Made by a program: the position numbers and the translations under genes
Origin: Oscillospiraceae bacterium
GTDB lineage: Bacteria > Bacillota > Clostridia > Oscillospirales > UBA929
Direction of reading: 5' to 3'
NCBI GenBank assembly: GCA_009784085.1
Contig: WRCJ01000059.1
Span: 1 to 9,594, forward strand
DNA length: 9,594 nucleotides
Notes under the pieces: generated by a model
Seen by the model: only the letters and a program-made list of their open reading frames with translations
The model's database searches: none
What the model was told of the DNA's origin: nothing
Shown here: one piece after another, positions 1-5,884 of the stretch
Layout: each line of letters begins with the position of its first letter
Position numbering within the stretch: the first letter of the stretch is position 1

Positions 1-1319
1 CCTTTGAGGTGGGCGCCCTGCTCCGCGCGCAGAACCGGCTGACCGTCGTGGTGGGCAATACGCGCCGGCGCGACGCCGTGCCCGGCGACAACACAGATTG
101 GTTCAACTATGGCGGCCTGCACCGGGAGGTCGAACTACTGCGCCTGCCCGAGACCTTCATCAGGGATTTCTTCATCTCGCTGGTCCCTGACGGTACGTAT
201 AAAAATATACGCGCCTGCGTGCGCGTGGATGGCGCCGACCAACAGGGGACGGCTGTTCTCAGCATCCCCGCGCTGGGCGTTTGCGCGGAGATCCCGGTCG
301 CGGGGGGCGAGGGCGAGCTGGTCTTTACCGCCGCGCCCGAACTCTGGAGCCCGGAGACGCCCGTCCTGTACGATATGACCGTGTTCTACGGCCAGGACAG
401 GTTCCTTGAGAAGGCGGGGTTTCGTGAGATCGCCGCCCGCGACGGCTGTATTTTCCTCAATGGACGGGAGATTTACCTCAAAGGCGTCTGCGCCCACGAG
501 GAGAGCGTCGCCAATGGCCGGTCCGTCACCCGGGGGGAGATCGTCGAAAACTTCGCGCTCGCCCGCGAGCTGGGCTGTAACTTCATGCGCCTGGCGCACT
601 ACCCTCATCACGAGGAGGCGGCGCGTATGGCGGACGAGTTCGGGATCATGCTGTGGGAAGAGATCCCGGTGTATTGGGCCATCGCGTTTGACAACCAGGA
701 AACCTACCGGAACGCAGAAAATCAGCTACAGGAACTGATCCTACGGGATCGCAACCGCGCCAGCGTGGTCATTTGGTCGGTGGGCAACGAGAACGCCGAC
801 TCGGACGACCGGCTGGCGTTTATGTCCGGCTTGGCCGGGGCGGCGCGCCAATTGGATCCCACGCGCCTGGTTTCGGCAGCCTGCCTGGTCGACCACCACG
901 AACTGGTGATCGACGACCGGCTGGCGGCGCACCTGGACGTGATAGGGATCAACGAGTACTACGGCTGGTACGATCCCGACTTCTCCAAGTTGCCCCGCAT
1001 CTTTGAAAACAGCAGGATCGACAAGCCGGTGGTCGTCTGCGAGTTCGGCGCCGACGGCAAGGCGGGGGCGCGCGGCGCGCCCGATCAGATGCACACCGAG
1101 GAGGGGCAACGCGCCGTCTACGAAAAGCAACTCTCGATCCTGGCGGGCGTCCCCTGCGTCAAGGGCATGAGCCCGTGGATCCTCTTCGATTTCCGTTGCC
1201 CCCGCAGGCTCCATGCCATGCAGAATTATTACAACATCAAAGGGTTGCTGTCGGCCGACAAGACCTACAAAAAACCCGCATTCTACACCATGCGGGATTT
1301 CTACGCCACCCTGGGGTGA
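1..1319 (+). CDS. Beta-glucuronidase, glycoside hydrolase family 2 (5' end cut off by window)
   Basis: Probable beta-glucuronidase (EC 3.2.1.31), a retaining GH2 enzyme that releases terminal beta-glucuronic acid. The frame is open from base 3, so the GTG at 9 is not the real start. Comparing motif positions with E. coli UidA, about 130-155 N-terminal residues are missing. Numbering from the codon at 9, the visible order is: end of the sugar-binding domain (TDWFNYGGLHREV, 29-41), immunoglobulin-like domain (about 45-140), then the TIM barrel. The barrel carries acid/base Glu261 (WSVGNEN), the substrate-site loop NEYYGWY (315-321) and nucleophile Glu345 (VVCEFG). The decisive mark is N409-I-K411-G, matching the NxK motif that binds the glucuronate carboxylate in beta-glucuronidases and is absent from GH2 beta-galactosidases. 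It converges on the minus-strand enzyme cluster. Whether it has a signal peptide cannot be seen. GH2 is near certain; a galacturonidase or dual-specificity variant remains possible. Confidence 0.88.
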   Translation, partial: FEVGALLRAQNRLTVVVGNTRRRDAVPGDNTDWFNYGGLHREVELLRLPETFIRDFFISLVPDGTYKNIRACVRVDGADQQGTAVLSIPALGVCAEIPVAGGEGELVFTAAPELWSPETPVLYDMTVFYGQDRFLEKAGFREIAARDGCIFLNGREIYLKGVCAHEESVANGRSVTRGEIVENFALARELGCNFMRLAHYPHHEEAARMADEFGIMLWEEIPVYWAIAFDNQETYRNAENQLQELILRDRNRASVVIWSVGNENADSDDRLAFMSGLAGAARQLDPTRLVSAACLVDHHELVIDDRLAAHLDVIGINEYYGWYDPDFSKLPRIFENSRIDKPVVVCEFGADGKAGARGAPDQMHTEEGQRAVYEKQLSILAGVPCVKGMSPWILFDFRCPRRLHAMQNYYNIKGLLSADKTYKKPAFYTMRDFYATLG

Positions 1320-1341
1320 CGCCCACGCGGTTGCCGTGGTT

Positions 1342-1416
1342 GTCGTAACCACCGCATCCCCGAATGGTACATATGGATCCTGCGACGACGCGCAGGATGA
1401 CGGGGGTGGGATGACG
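1342..1416. repeat. Dispersed palindromic repeat A, copy 1
   Basis: The copy runs from GTCGTAACCACCGCATCCCC through GAATGGTACATATGGATCC to a hairpin with 8-bp arms ATCCTGCG/CGCAGGAT and a 6-base loop (about 1377-1398). It ends with GATGACGGGGGTGGGATGACG. The same order recurs at 1502 and 1684. I believe hairpins ending in CGCAGGATGACG belong to intergenic repeat families common in Clostridia genomes, but that is memory and not a search result. Confidence 0.8.
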
Positions 1417-1471
1417 GGGGCAATGGGTCGCCGTAACCACGCCGCGCCACCGCAGGGTGATAAACCGTTCT

Positions 1472-1501
1472 CGTAGGGCGCGGCATCCGTGACGCGCCGC
1501 C
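1472..1501. repeat. Dispersed repeat B, copy 1
   Basis: A 30-base stretch (CGTAGGGCGCGGCATCCGTG followed by ACGCGCCGCC) is repeated exactly at 1879-1908. It contains the imperfect palindrome GGGCGCGGCATCCGTGACGCGCC. A related GTAGGGGCGGCATTTATTCCGCCC stands at 1822-1845. I recall palindromes of this style between genes in Clostridia, but did not verify it. Confidence 0.7.
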
Positions 1502-1624
1502 ATCGTAACCACCGCATCCCCGAATGGTACATATGGATCCTGCGTTCTGCGACTTCGCGCAGAATGACGATAGAAATTGAAGTAGGAGCGCAGGATGACG
1601 GGGGTGGGGATGACGTTGTCGTCG
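1502..1624. repeat. Dispersed palindromic repeat A, copy 2, with nested insertion
   Basis: The left part (1502-1544) matches copy 1 and the right part (1589-1624) matches copy 3. Where the other copies have a 6-7 base hairpin loop, this one has about 44 bases (1545-1588). That insert begins with its own hairpin, TTCTGCG/CGCAGAA, followed by ATGACG, so it looks like a diverged relative of the same hairpin family placed inside the loop. The insert also contains an AT-richer tail (GATAGAAATTGAAGTAGGAG). Confidence 0.75.
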
Positions 1625-1683
1625 CATCCGTAACCGCCGCATCCTGCCGCCCGCAACCGCGCCACCGCCCGCACCCCGCCGCC

Positions 1684-1769
1684 GTCGTAACCGCCGCATC
1701 CCCGAATGGCGCATATGGATCCTGCGACTACCGCGCAGGATGACGGGGGTGGGGATGACGTTGCCGCCG
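1684..1769. repeat. Dispersed palindromic repeat A, copy 3
   Basis: This copy has the same arrangement as copy 1: GTCGTAACCGCCGCATCCCC, GAATGGCGCATATGGATCC, arms ATCCTGCG/CGCAGGAT with a 7-base loop, then GATGACGGGGGTGGGGATGACG. It differs at a few positions, such as GCGC for GTAC before ATATGG. Copy starts are 160 and 182 bases apart, too irregular for a CRISPR array. Confidence 0.8.
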
Positions 1770-1878
1770 TACCGCCCGCGACCGCATCCTGCCGCCCGCC
1801 GCCCACGTGGTTGTCGTCGTCCGTAGGGGCGGCATTTATTCCGCCCGCACCCCACCGCGCCGCCCGTATCCCACCGTC

Positions 1879-1908
1879 CGTAGGGCGCGGCATCCGTGAC
1901 GCGCCGCC
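1879..1908. repeat. Dispersed repeat B, copy 2
   Basis: This is an exact second copy of the 30-base sequence at 1472-1501, in the same orientation. Its right end runs directly into the 28-base tandem repeat that starts near 1904. Confidence 0.7.
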
Positions 1909-1955
1909 CACGCGGTTACCGCCGCGCCGCGCCGCCCACGCGGTTACCGCCGCGC
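1904..1955. repeat. 28-base tandem duplication (CCCACGCGGTTACCGCCGCG)
   Basis: Nearly two copies of a 28-base GC-rich unit lie back to back, with the core CCCACGCGGTTACC recurring 28 bases apart. Related single copies occur near 1321 (CCCACGCGGTTGCC) and 1802 (CCCACGTGGTTGTC), so the motif is also dispersed through this spacer. Confidence 0.65.
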
Positions 1956-1961
1956 CGTTCA

Positions 1962-4900
1962 TCAAGCCCTGTATATCCTGACCGGGCCTAACAGGCCGGA
2001 GGTGAGGTTTTCCCCCTCGCGGTCGATGTTGTCCTCGTTCCAGTAGCGGTTCCAGCCCAACGCCATGCCTTCGTCCACCAGCATGTGGCGACGCTCCACC
2101 GCCGCCGAATTGGCGATGACCACGGTGATTTCGTTTACGCCGTCTTTCAGCAGGCGCGTGACATCCGCGCGGTACGGCGGCCACAACCGCACGGCGGCCA
2201 GATGCCCGTTGACCCACATCTCGGCGCACCCGGTCGGCGATCCGATATCCAGCCAATACCGGCCCTCCTTTTTATCCACAGGGAGGGTCGTTTGATAACG
2301 CGCACGCCCGGAAAACCAGGGCAACCCGTGCAGACGCCAGTCCCCGAGCGCGGCCCGAAACGGTTTCACATCTACGCGCACCGGGGCGCGTAGGCCGTCG
2401 TCGGGACTGGATGCCTCCACGAGGATGTCCAGGCGGCGCGGTATGTCCTCCGGCACGAGGGCAAGCCCTTCGGCGGGGATAACCACCTCCAAGCCGTCCA
2501 GCCGAAAGGAAACTTCATGCGCCGAAGAGCGCCCCGAAACATCCGGATAGGCGACGTAGGCCGTCCCCGCCGGCAGGGTCACGCCATAACAGAGCGTAAC
2601 CGGGTAGGGGAACCTTTGGCCAAACAGCGGCAAATCCCCCCATGGTAGCAGCGGCGGCCGCCCGCGCACCCAGGCGGGCAGCCAGGCGCCGTCGGGCGCG
2701 CCCTGCCAGAAGCCTTTCGCGAGCGCGGCGTGATCAAGTCGATCAATCTCGAACTTGGCATCGGACGTGGTCCAACCTTCGGCGGGCAGGTTGGAAACAA
2801 TCCACCCGTCGTCGCCGATATGCGTTTTTGCCCCGTCGGCCCAGACAATCTCCCCTTGGAAAAGCAATGAGGTCAAACGATCGCGCGGGAGAATGTCGCA
2901 GAATGTGTAGCTCATCTCCCCGGGCGTTTCGATATGTACATGGACGGCTATCAGGTTACTGCCCGCCCGCAGGTAGGGGGCGGCGTCTATCGTCACAGGC
3001 TGGCCTGCGCTGAAAGGCTGGCCGGTGCTGTGCATATCGTGCGCATCGGTGACTTCCCGGCCATTGACGTACAGCGTGAAGGCGTTGATGGCGGCGACGC
3101 AGAACCGCGCGGCCTCTGGCGTGCCAGCCAGCCACAGCTCTTTCCTGAAGTATAGATCGGTCTCGAACTCCCCGCCGTGCCAGGAGGGGCGGCGCGCCAG
3201 CCAGCCGGATCGCCAGAGGCTCAGATGCCGCCCGCAACGCCCCGGTTCCTCATCGGTGTTCCGGATGCGGATGCGTTGTACCATGCCCGACCGCACGCTG
3301 TCGGTGAAATCGCATAGGGGGATGTCCAGCGCAGTCCTTCCCACGTCGCCGACAGGTGCGTCGCCGACAGGGGCGCCGTCGGTAGGGGCGTCGTTGTGCG
3401 CTTTTCCCAGCGGCAGAAAAAACCATCGGCTGGGGACGTTGATTTGCTCGGCTGAAGATAGACCTATACCGCACGGCGGCATCCCCGCCGAAGCTTCCGT
3501 GTCCGCCCCCGGCGTACCCGCCGAAGGTTCCGTGCCCACCCCCGGCGTCCCCGCCGAAGGCTCCGTGACCGCCCCCGGCGTCCCCGCCGAAGCTTCCGTG
3601 TCCGCCCCTGGCGTACCCGCCGAAGGCTCCGTGTCCGCCCCCGGCGTCCCCGCCGATGGCTGGGTCGCCTCATGCCCCGCGCCGCACACCAGCCAACAGG
3701 CTTGGTCGGCGTGCAGATCGAGCGAAACCGTCACAAAGCCCTCAATCCCCTCTGCCCCTGCCCCTATCCCTGTCCCCTCTATCTCCGCCTTGCCATACCG
3801 CACGCCGAACCAATCGCCGCTCTCCGGGTCGAGGCCGGCGACCGGCCCCTCGCCGCGCAGGCGAACTGTGACCATGCGCGAATGGTCGGTACCGTTGGTC
3901 AAAAAGTAGCAACTCTTGCTGTCGATAAGCCTGTGGCTGGCGTACAACCCGCGTCGATCGCCCGAAGTCACCAGGACGTCCGTGTCAAAAAGCGCGTGTA
4001 GGGTCGCGGGCAAGCGATCCACCGCGCAGACCGCGCAAGCCGGGCAGTCGGAAAAACCCGCCACCGGTCGGCCGCCGGGGCTATAAAACACAACCAAGCC
4101 GCCCGCGTCGGCAAACGCCCTTAGGCGGACGCCCTCTTCTTCGGACAGTTCCACGCCCAGCGGCACGGCGATGGCGCGGAAGCGTTGGGCGCCCACGCAT
4201 AGCCGACCCTCAGACACTTGGGCGCGCAGAAGGCTGTCCGGGTCTATCATGTCGGCGTCGATCTGATTTTCGATCAAGGCGGCCAGGGCATCGTTGAAAC
4301 TCTCGCACAGTGCGTCGCCGAAGCTGTTCGGCCGGCCGGCTACGGTGTTCTCCTGTACGGCGCGGATGGGGTAATACAGCCCGACCGCCACCACGGGTTG
4401 CCCCACCGCGTTCAGGTAGCAGATGCGCGACATGTAGTCGGCGAAGATCTTGAAGTATTTCCAGTAGGGATTCTGGGTAAAGAAGCTGGTTGGCCAATCG
4501 GCTTGGGCGCCCTGACGATCGCACTCGTAGTAAAACCCATGCAGGCACAGCATGTTGACGCCCATCGCGCCCAGCGTGTTCACGCCGCGTTTGAACTCCT
4601 GCAGGCTGCACCCCCAGCCGGCGCCGCCCATCGCCTCGGACAGGCAGCGCTCCTGGCCATTAGCCCGCGCCACAGACACCGCGTATTTGGGCTCGTGGTA
4701 CGTGATCGCCCGGGGGAAGCGGTAGCGGTAGTCGTGGCAGTCGGCGCCCGGGACTTGCAGGTGGCGGATCGTGCGGAAGTAATCGCCCTGCCGCGCCGGG
4801 TGAAGCGATAGCTCCTCCTCGGTGTGCCCGGTCAGTTGCAGGCGGTTCTCCGCGCACCAGCTGGCGATCTGCTGAAAAAACGCCTCCTCATAGAGGGCCG

Positions 4901-5852
4901 CGATGGTTCCATAGTAGTCGCGGCGCACTTTCTTGGCATGGCGCCCCTCCCCTTCGATCAAATAGGGGAGGTTGCCCAGCAAATCGTATCCGTTGCGCGC
5001 GGCAAAGGCGCCGGGCAGCAGGTCGGACCAAGGCAACGGTGCCCCCGCCATGTAGATCTCGTCGAAAAAGATGCCGGGGATGAGCGTCCCGAAGCTGTCG
5101 CCAAAGCGTTTTTTATACGCCTCGTGCGTATATTGCAAAAAGCTGCGTATCGCGGATTTGTTCATGTAGTCCACGTGTTGCGGATAGATGTCCCTGTAAA
5201 AAGCTATCACGCGGGCGTTTTCGGGGAAGCTACCCTCGATCGACAGCCGACGGTACCCCTCGCCCACACAAGCGGAATCATTTGTGACCGCAGAGGGTCC
5301 TATGTCCCCTATGTCCCCGGCGCATGCGGCGTCCCCGGCGGATCCTATGTCCCCGGCGCATGCGGCGAACGCGGCCAGCGGGCTTTTCTCGTTCCCCCAC
5401 AACGACGCCTCGGATCGCAGGGATCCCGGTTCGTATATCTTCACCGATAGCCCCTTGGCCATGTTGCGCTCGCCCTCGGCCAGCACGCGCGACGGTTTTT
5501 GATGCCCCGATGGGAAGGTGCTGCCCGCCGTGCCGCTCGGCCAGGCGTATTCGTCGTACAGCCATGGGGAAAAACCGAGCCTTTTGGCCTCGTCCACGCA
5601 TGTGGCGATGGCCTCCCACCAGCCGCCCTCCAAATAGGGGGTCTTGAGGGAAGCCCGCGCGTGCAGGAAGGCGCCATACACGCCCTTGTCTGCCATCTCG
5701 CCGATCTGTTGGCGCAGTCGTCCGGGTTCCAGCTTGCCGTTTAGGAACCAAAAGGCCAAGGGGCTAAACGCCCTTGGCGGGTTTTTGATTTTGTCGAGGT
5801 CGCCCAAGCGGTTGACCCCCGTGTGGTTGCCGCCTATACTATCGTTGCCCAC
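1962..5852 (-). CDS. GH106-like glycoside hydrolase (alpha-L-rhamnosidase family)
   Basis: A 1296-residue protein of the GH106-like superfamily, whose characterised members are inverting alpha-L-rhamnosidases; the substrate here is inferred. The N-terminal barrel shows AFWFLNGKLEPGRLRQQI (33-50), GAFLHARASLKTPYLEGGWW (60-79) and PWLYDEYAWPSG (96-107). Candidate acidic residues lie in FFDE (262-265), GHTEEE (342-347) and SEAMGG (405-410). The C-terminal half holds beta-sandwich, GH2-type sugar-binding domains (WVNGHLAAVR near 1225). I see no signal peptide or membrane segment, so a cytoplasmic role is likely. Start GTG is preceded by AGGGGAGGG with a 7-base spacer (5860-5868). The upstream lyase gene ends 32 bases away, implying co-transcription. 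The protein is longer than most relatives because of three low-complexity tandem-repeat insertions (about residues 163-190, 731-790 and 822-836). Family is fairly secure, specificity is not. Confidence 0.8.
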   Translation of the reverse strand: MGNDSIGGNHTGVNRLGDLDKIKNPPRAFSPLAFWFLNGKLEPGRLRQQIGEMADKGVYGAFLHARASLKTPYLEGGWWEAIATCVDEAKRLGFSPWLYDEYAWPSGTAGSTFPSGHQKPSRVLAEGERNMAKGLSVKIYEPGSLRSEASLWGNEKSPLAAFAACAGDIGSAGDAACAGDIGDIGPSAVTNDSACVGEGYRRLSIEGSFPENARVIAFYRDIYPQHVDYMNKSAIRSFLQYTHEAYKKRFGDSFGTLIPGIFFDEIYMAGAPLPWSDLLPGAFAARNGYDLLGNLPYLIEGEGRHAKKVRRDYYGTIAALYEEAFFQQIASWCAENRLQLTGHTEEELSLHPARQGDYFRTIRHLQVPGADCHDYRYRFPRAITYHEPKYAVSVARANGQERCLSEAMGGAGWGCSLQEFKRGVNTLGAMGVNMLCLHGFYYECDRQGAQADWPTSFFTQNPYWKYFKIFADYMSRICYLNAVGQPVVAVGLYYPIRAVQENTVAGRPNSFGDALCESFNDALAALIENQIDADMIDPDSLLRAQVSEGRLCVGAQRFRAIAVPLGVELSEEEGVRLRAFADAGGLVVFYSPGGRPVAGFSDCPACAVCAVDRLPATLHALFDTDVLVTSGDRRGLYASHRLIDSKSCYFLTNGTDHSRMVTVRLRGEGPVAGLDPESGDWFGVRYGKAEIEGTGIGAGAEGIEGFVTVSLDLHADQACWLVCGAGHEATQPSAGTPGADTEPSAGTPGADTEASAGTPGAVTEPSAGTPGVGTEPSAGTPGADTEASAGMPPCGIGLSSAEQINVPSRWFFLPLGKAHNDAPTDGAPVGDAPVGDVGRTALDIPLCDFTDSVRSGMVQRIRIRNTDEEPGRCGRHLSLWRSGWLARRPSWHGGEFETDLYFRKELWLAGTPEAARFCVAAINAFTLYVNGREVTDAHDMHSTGQPFSAGQPVTIDAAPYLRAGSNLIAVHVHIETPGEMSYTFCDILPRDRLTSLLFQGEIVWADGAKTHIGDDGWIVSNLPAEGWTTSDAKFEIDRLDHAALAKGFWQGAPDGAWLPAWVRGRPPLLPWGDLPLFGQRFPYPVTLCYGVTLPAGTAYVAYPDVSGRSSAHEVSFRLDGLEVVIPAEGLALVPEDIPRRLDILVEASSPDDGLRAPVRVDVKPFRAALGDWRLHGLPWFSGRARYQTTLPVDKKEGRYWLDIGSPTGCAEMWVNGHLAAVRLWPPYRADVTRLLKDGVNEITVVIANSAAVERRHMLVDEGMALGWNRYWNEDNIDREGENLTSGLLGPVRIYRA
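3345..3389. repeat. 15-base tandem repeat inside the GH106-like gene (APVGD units)
   Basis: Three copies of a 15-base unit (GTCGCCGACAGGTGC and variants on the + strand) encode repeated Ala-Pro-Val-Gly-Asp on the minus strand. The repeat stays in frame and lies in a segment between beta-sandwich domains, probably a flexible loop. Confidence 0.75.
3484..3661. repeat. 33-base tandem repeat inside the GH106-like gene (11-residue linker)
   Basis: Five full 33-base units start at 3484, 3517, 3550, 3583 and 3616, with a partial sixth from 3649. On the minus strand they encode TEPSAGTPGAD-type 11-residue repeats rich in Pro, Thr, Ser, Ala and Gly. Units 1 and 4 differ at one base and both carry AAGCTT, and units 2 and 5 are also alike. 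A three-unit (99-base) block may therefore have duplicated after the single unit amplified. It sits between two folded domains and behaves like a linker. Confidence 0.85.
5308..5367. repeat. 36-base-period repeat inside the GH106-like gene (AACAGDIG units)
   Basis: The 24-base sequence CCTATGTCCCCGGCGCATGC plus GGCG occurs at 5308-5331 and again, identical, at 5344-5367. A shorter CCTATGTCC also recurs just before. On the minus strand it encodes AACAGDIG twice in a low-complexity insert (residues about 163-187) within the otherwise conserved N-terminal barrel. Confidence 0.75.
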
Positions 5853-5859
5853 AGGGTTG

Positions 5860-5868
5860 CCCTCCCCT
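5860..5868 (-). promoter_or_regulatory. Ribosome binding site for the GH106-like gene
   Basis: On the minus strand the sequence reads AGGGGAGGG, then 7 bases, then GTG at 5852. This purine-rich site at ideal spacing is the reason for choosing the GTG start, which directly follows the end of the lyase gene. Confidence 0.7.
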
Positions 5869-5884
5869 CTGTCCCCCTCTACAC

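Larger units (their letters stand above)
1320..1961. other. Repeat-filled convergent intergenic region
   Basis: This 642-base spacer separates the ends of two convergent genes. I see no credible gene in it. The open frames that cross it translate to low-complexity, repeat-derived peptides with no recognisable domain and run into the flanking genes. It is built from three copies of a palindrome-centred repeat, two copies of a roughly 30-base repeat and a 28-base tandem duplication, each listed separately. No hairpin followed by a T-run was found for either gene. The small palindromes inside the repeats may serve as bidirectional transcript ends, which is inference only. Confidence 0.8.

Noticed and set aside
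9..11. GTG at 9 as the start of the beta-glucuronidase
   Set aside because: The frame is open to the window edge and the GH2 sugar-binding domain is only half present, so the gene begins upstream of the window.
1320..1440. Intrinsic terminator after the beta-glucuronidase
   Set aside because: The hairpin near 1377-1398 has no following T-run, so it does not meet the usual pattern.
1342..1769. Regularly repeated palindromes as a CRISPR array
   Set aside because: Only three copies occur, with unequal spacing (160 and 182 bases), unequal repeat lengths and other repeats between them.
1237..2256. A 339-codon open frame on the minus strand across the convergent spacer
   Set aside because: It overlaps both flanking enzyme genes, its translation is low-complexity and repeat-derived, and it has no domain. 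GC-rich DNA with few stops explains it.
4218..5450. Long plus-strand open frames opposite the GH106-like gene
   Set aside because: They mirror the coding strand's codon bias and carry no protein-family motif, while the opposite strand has a continuous family match.
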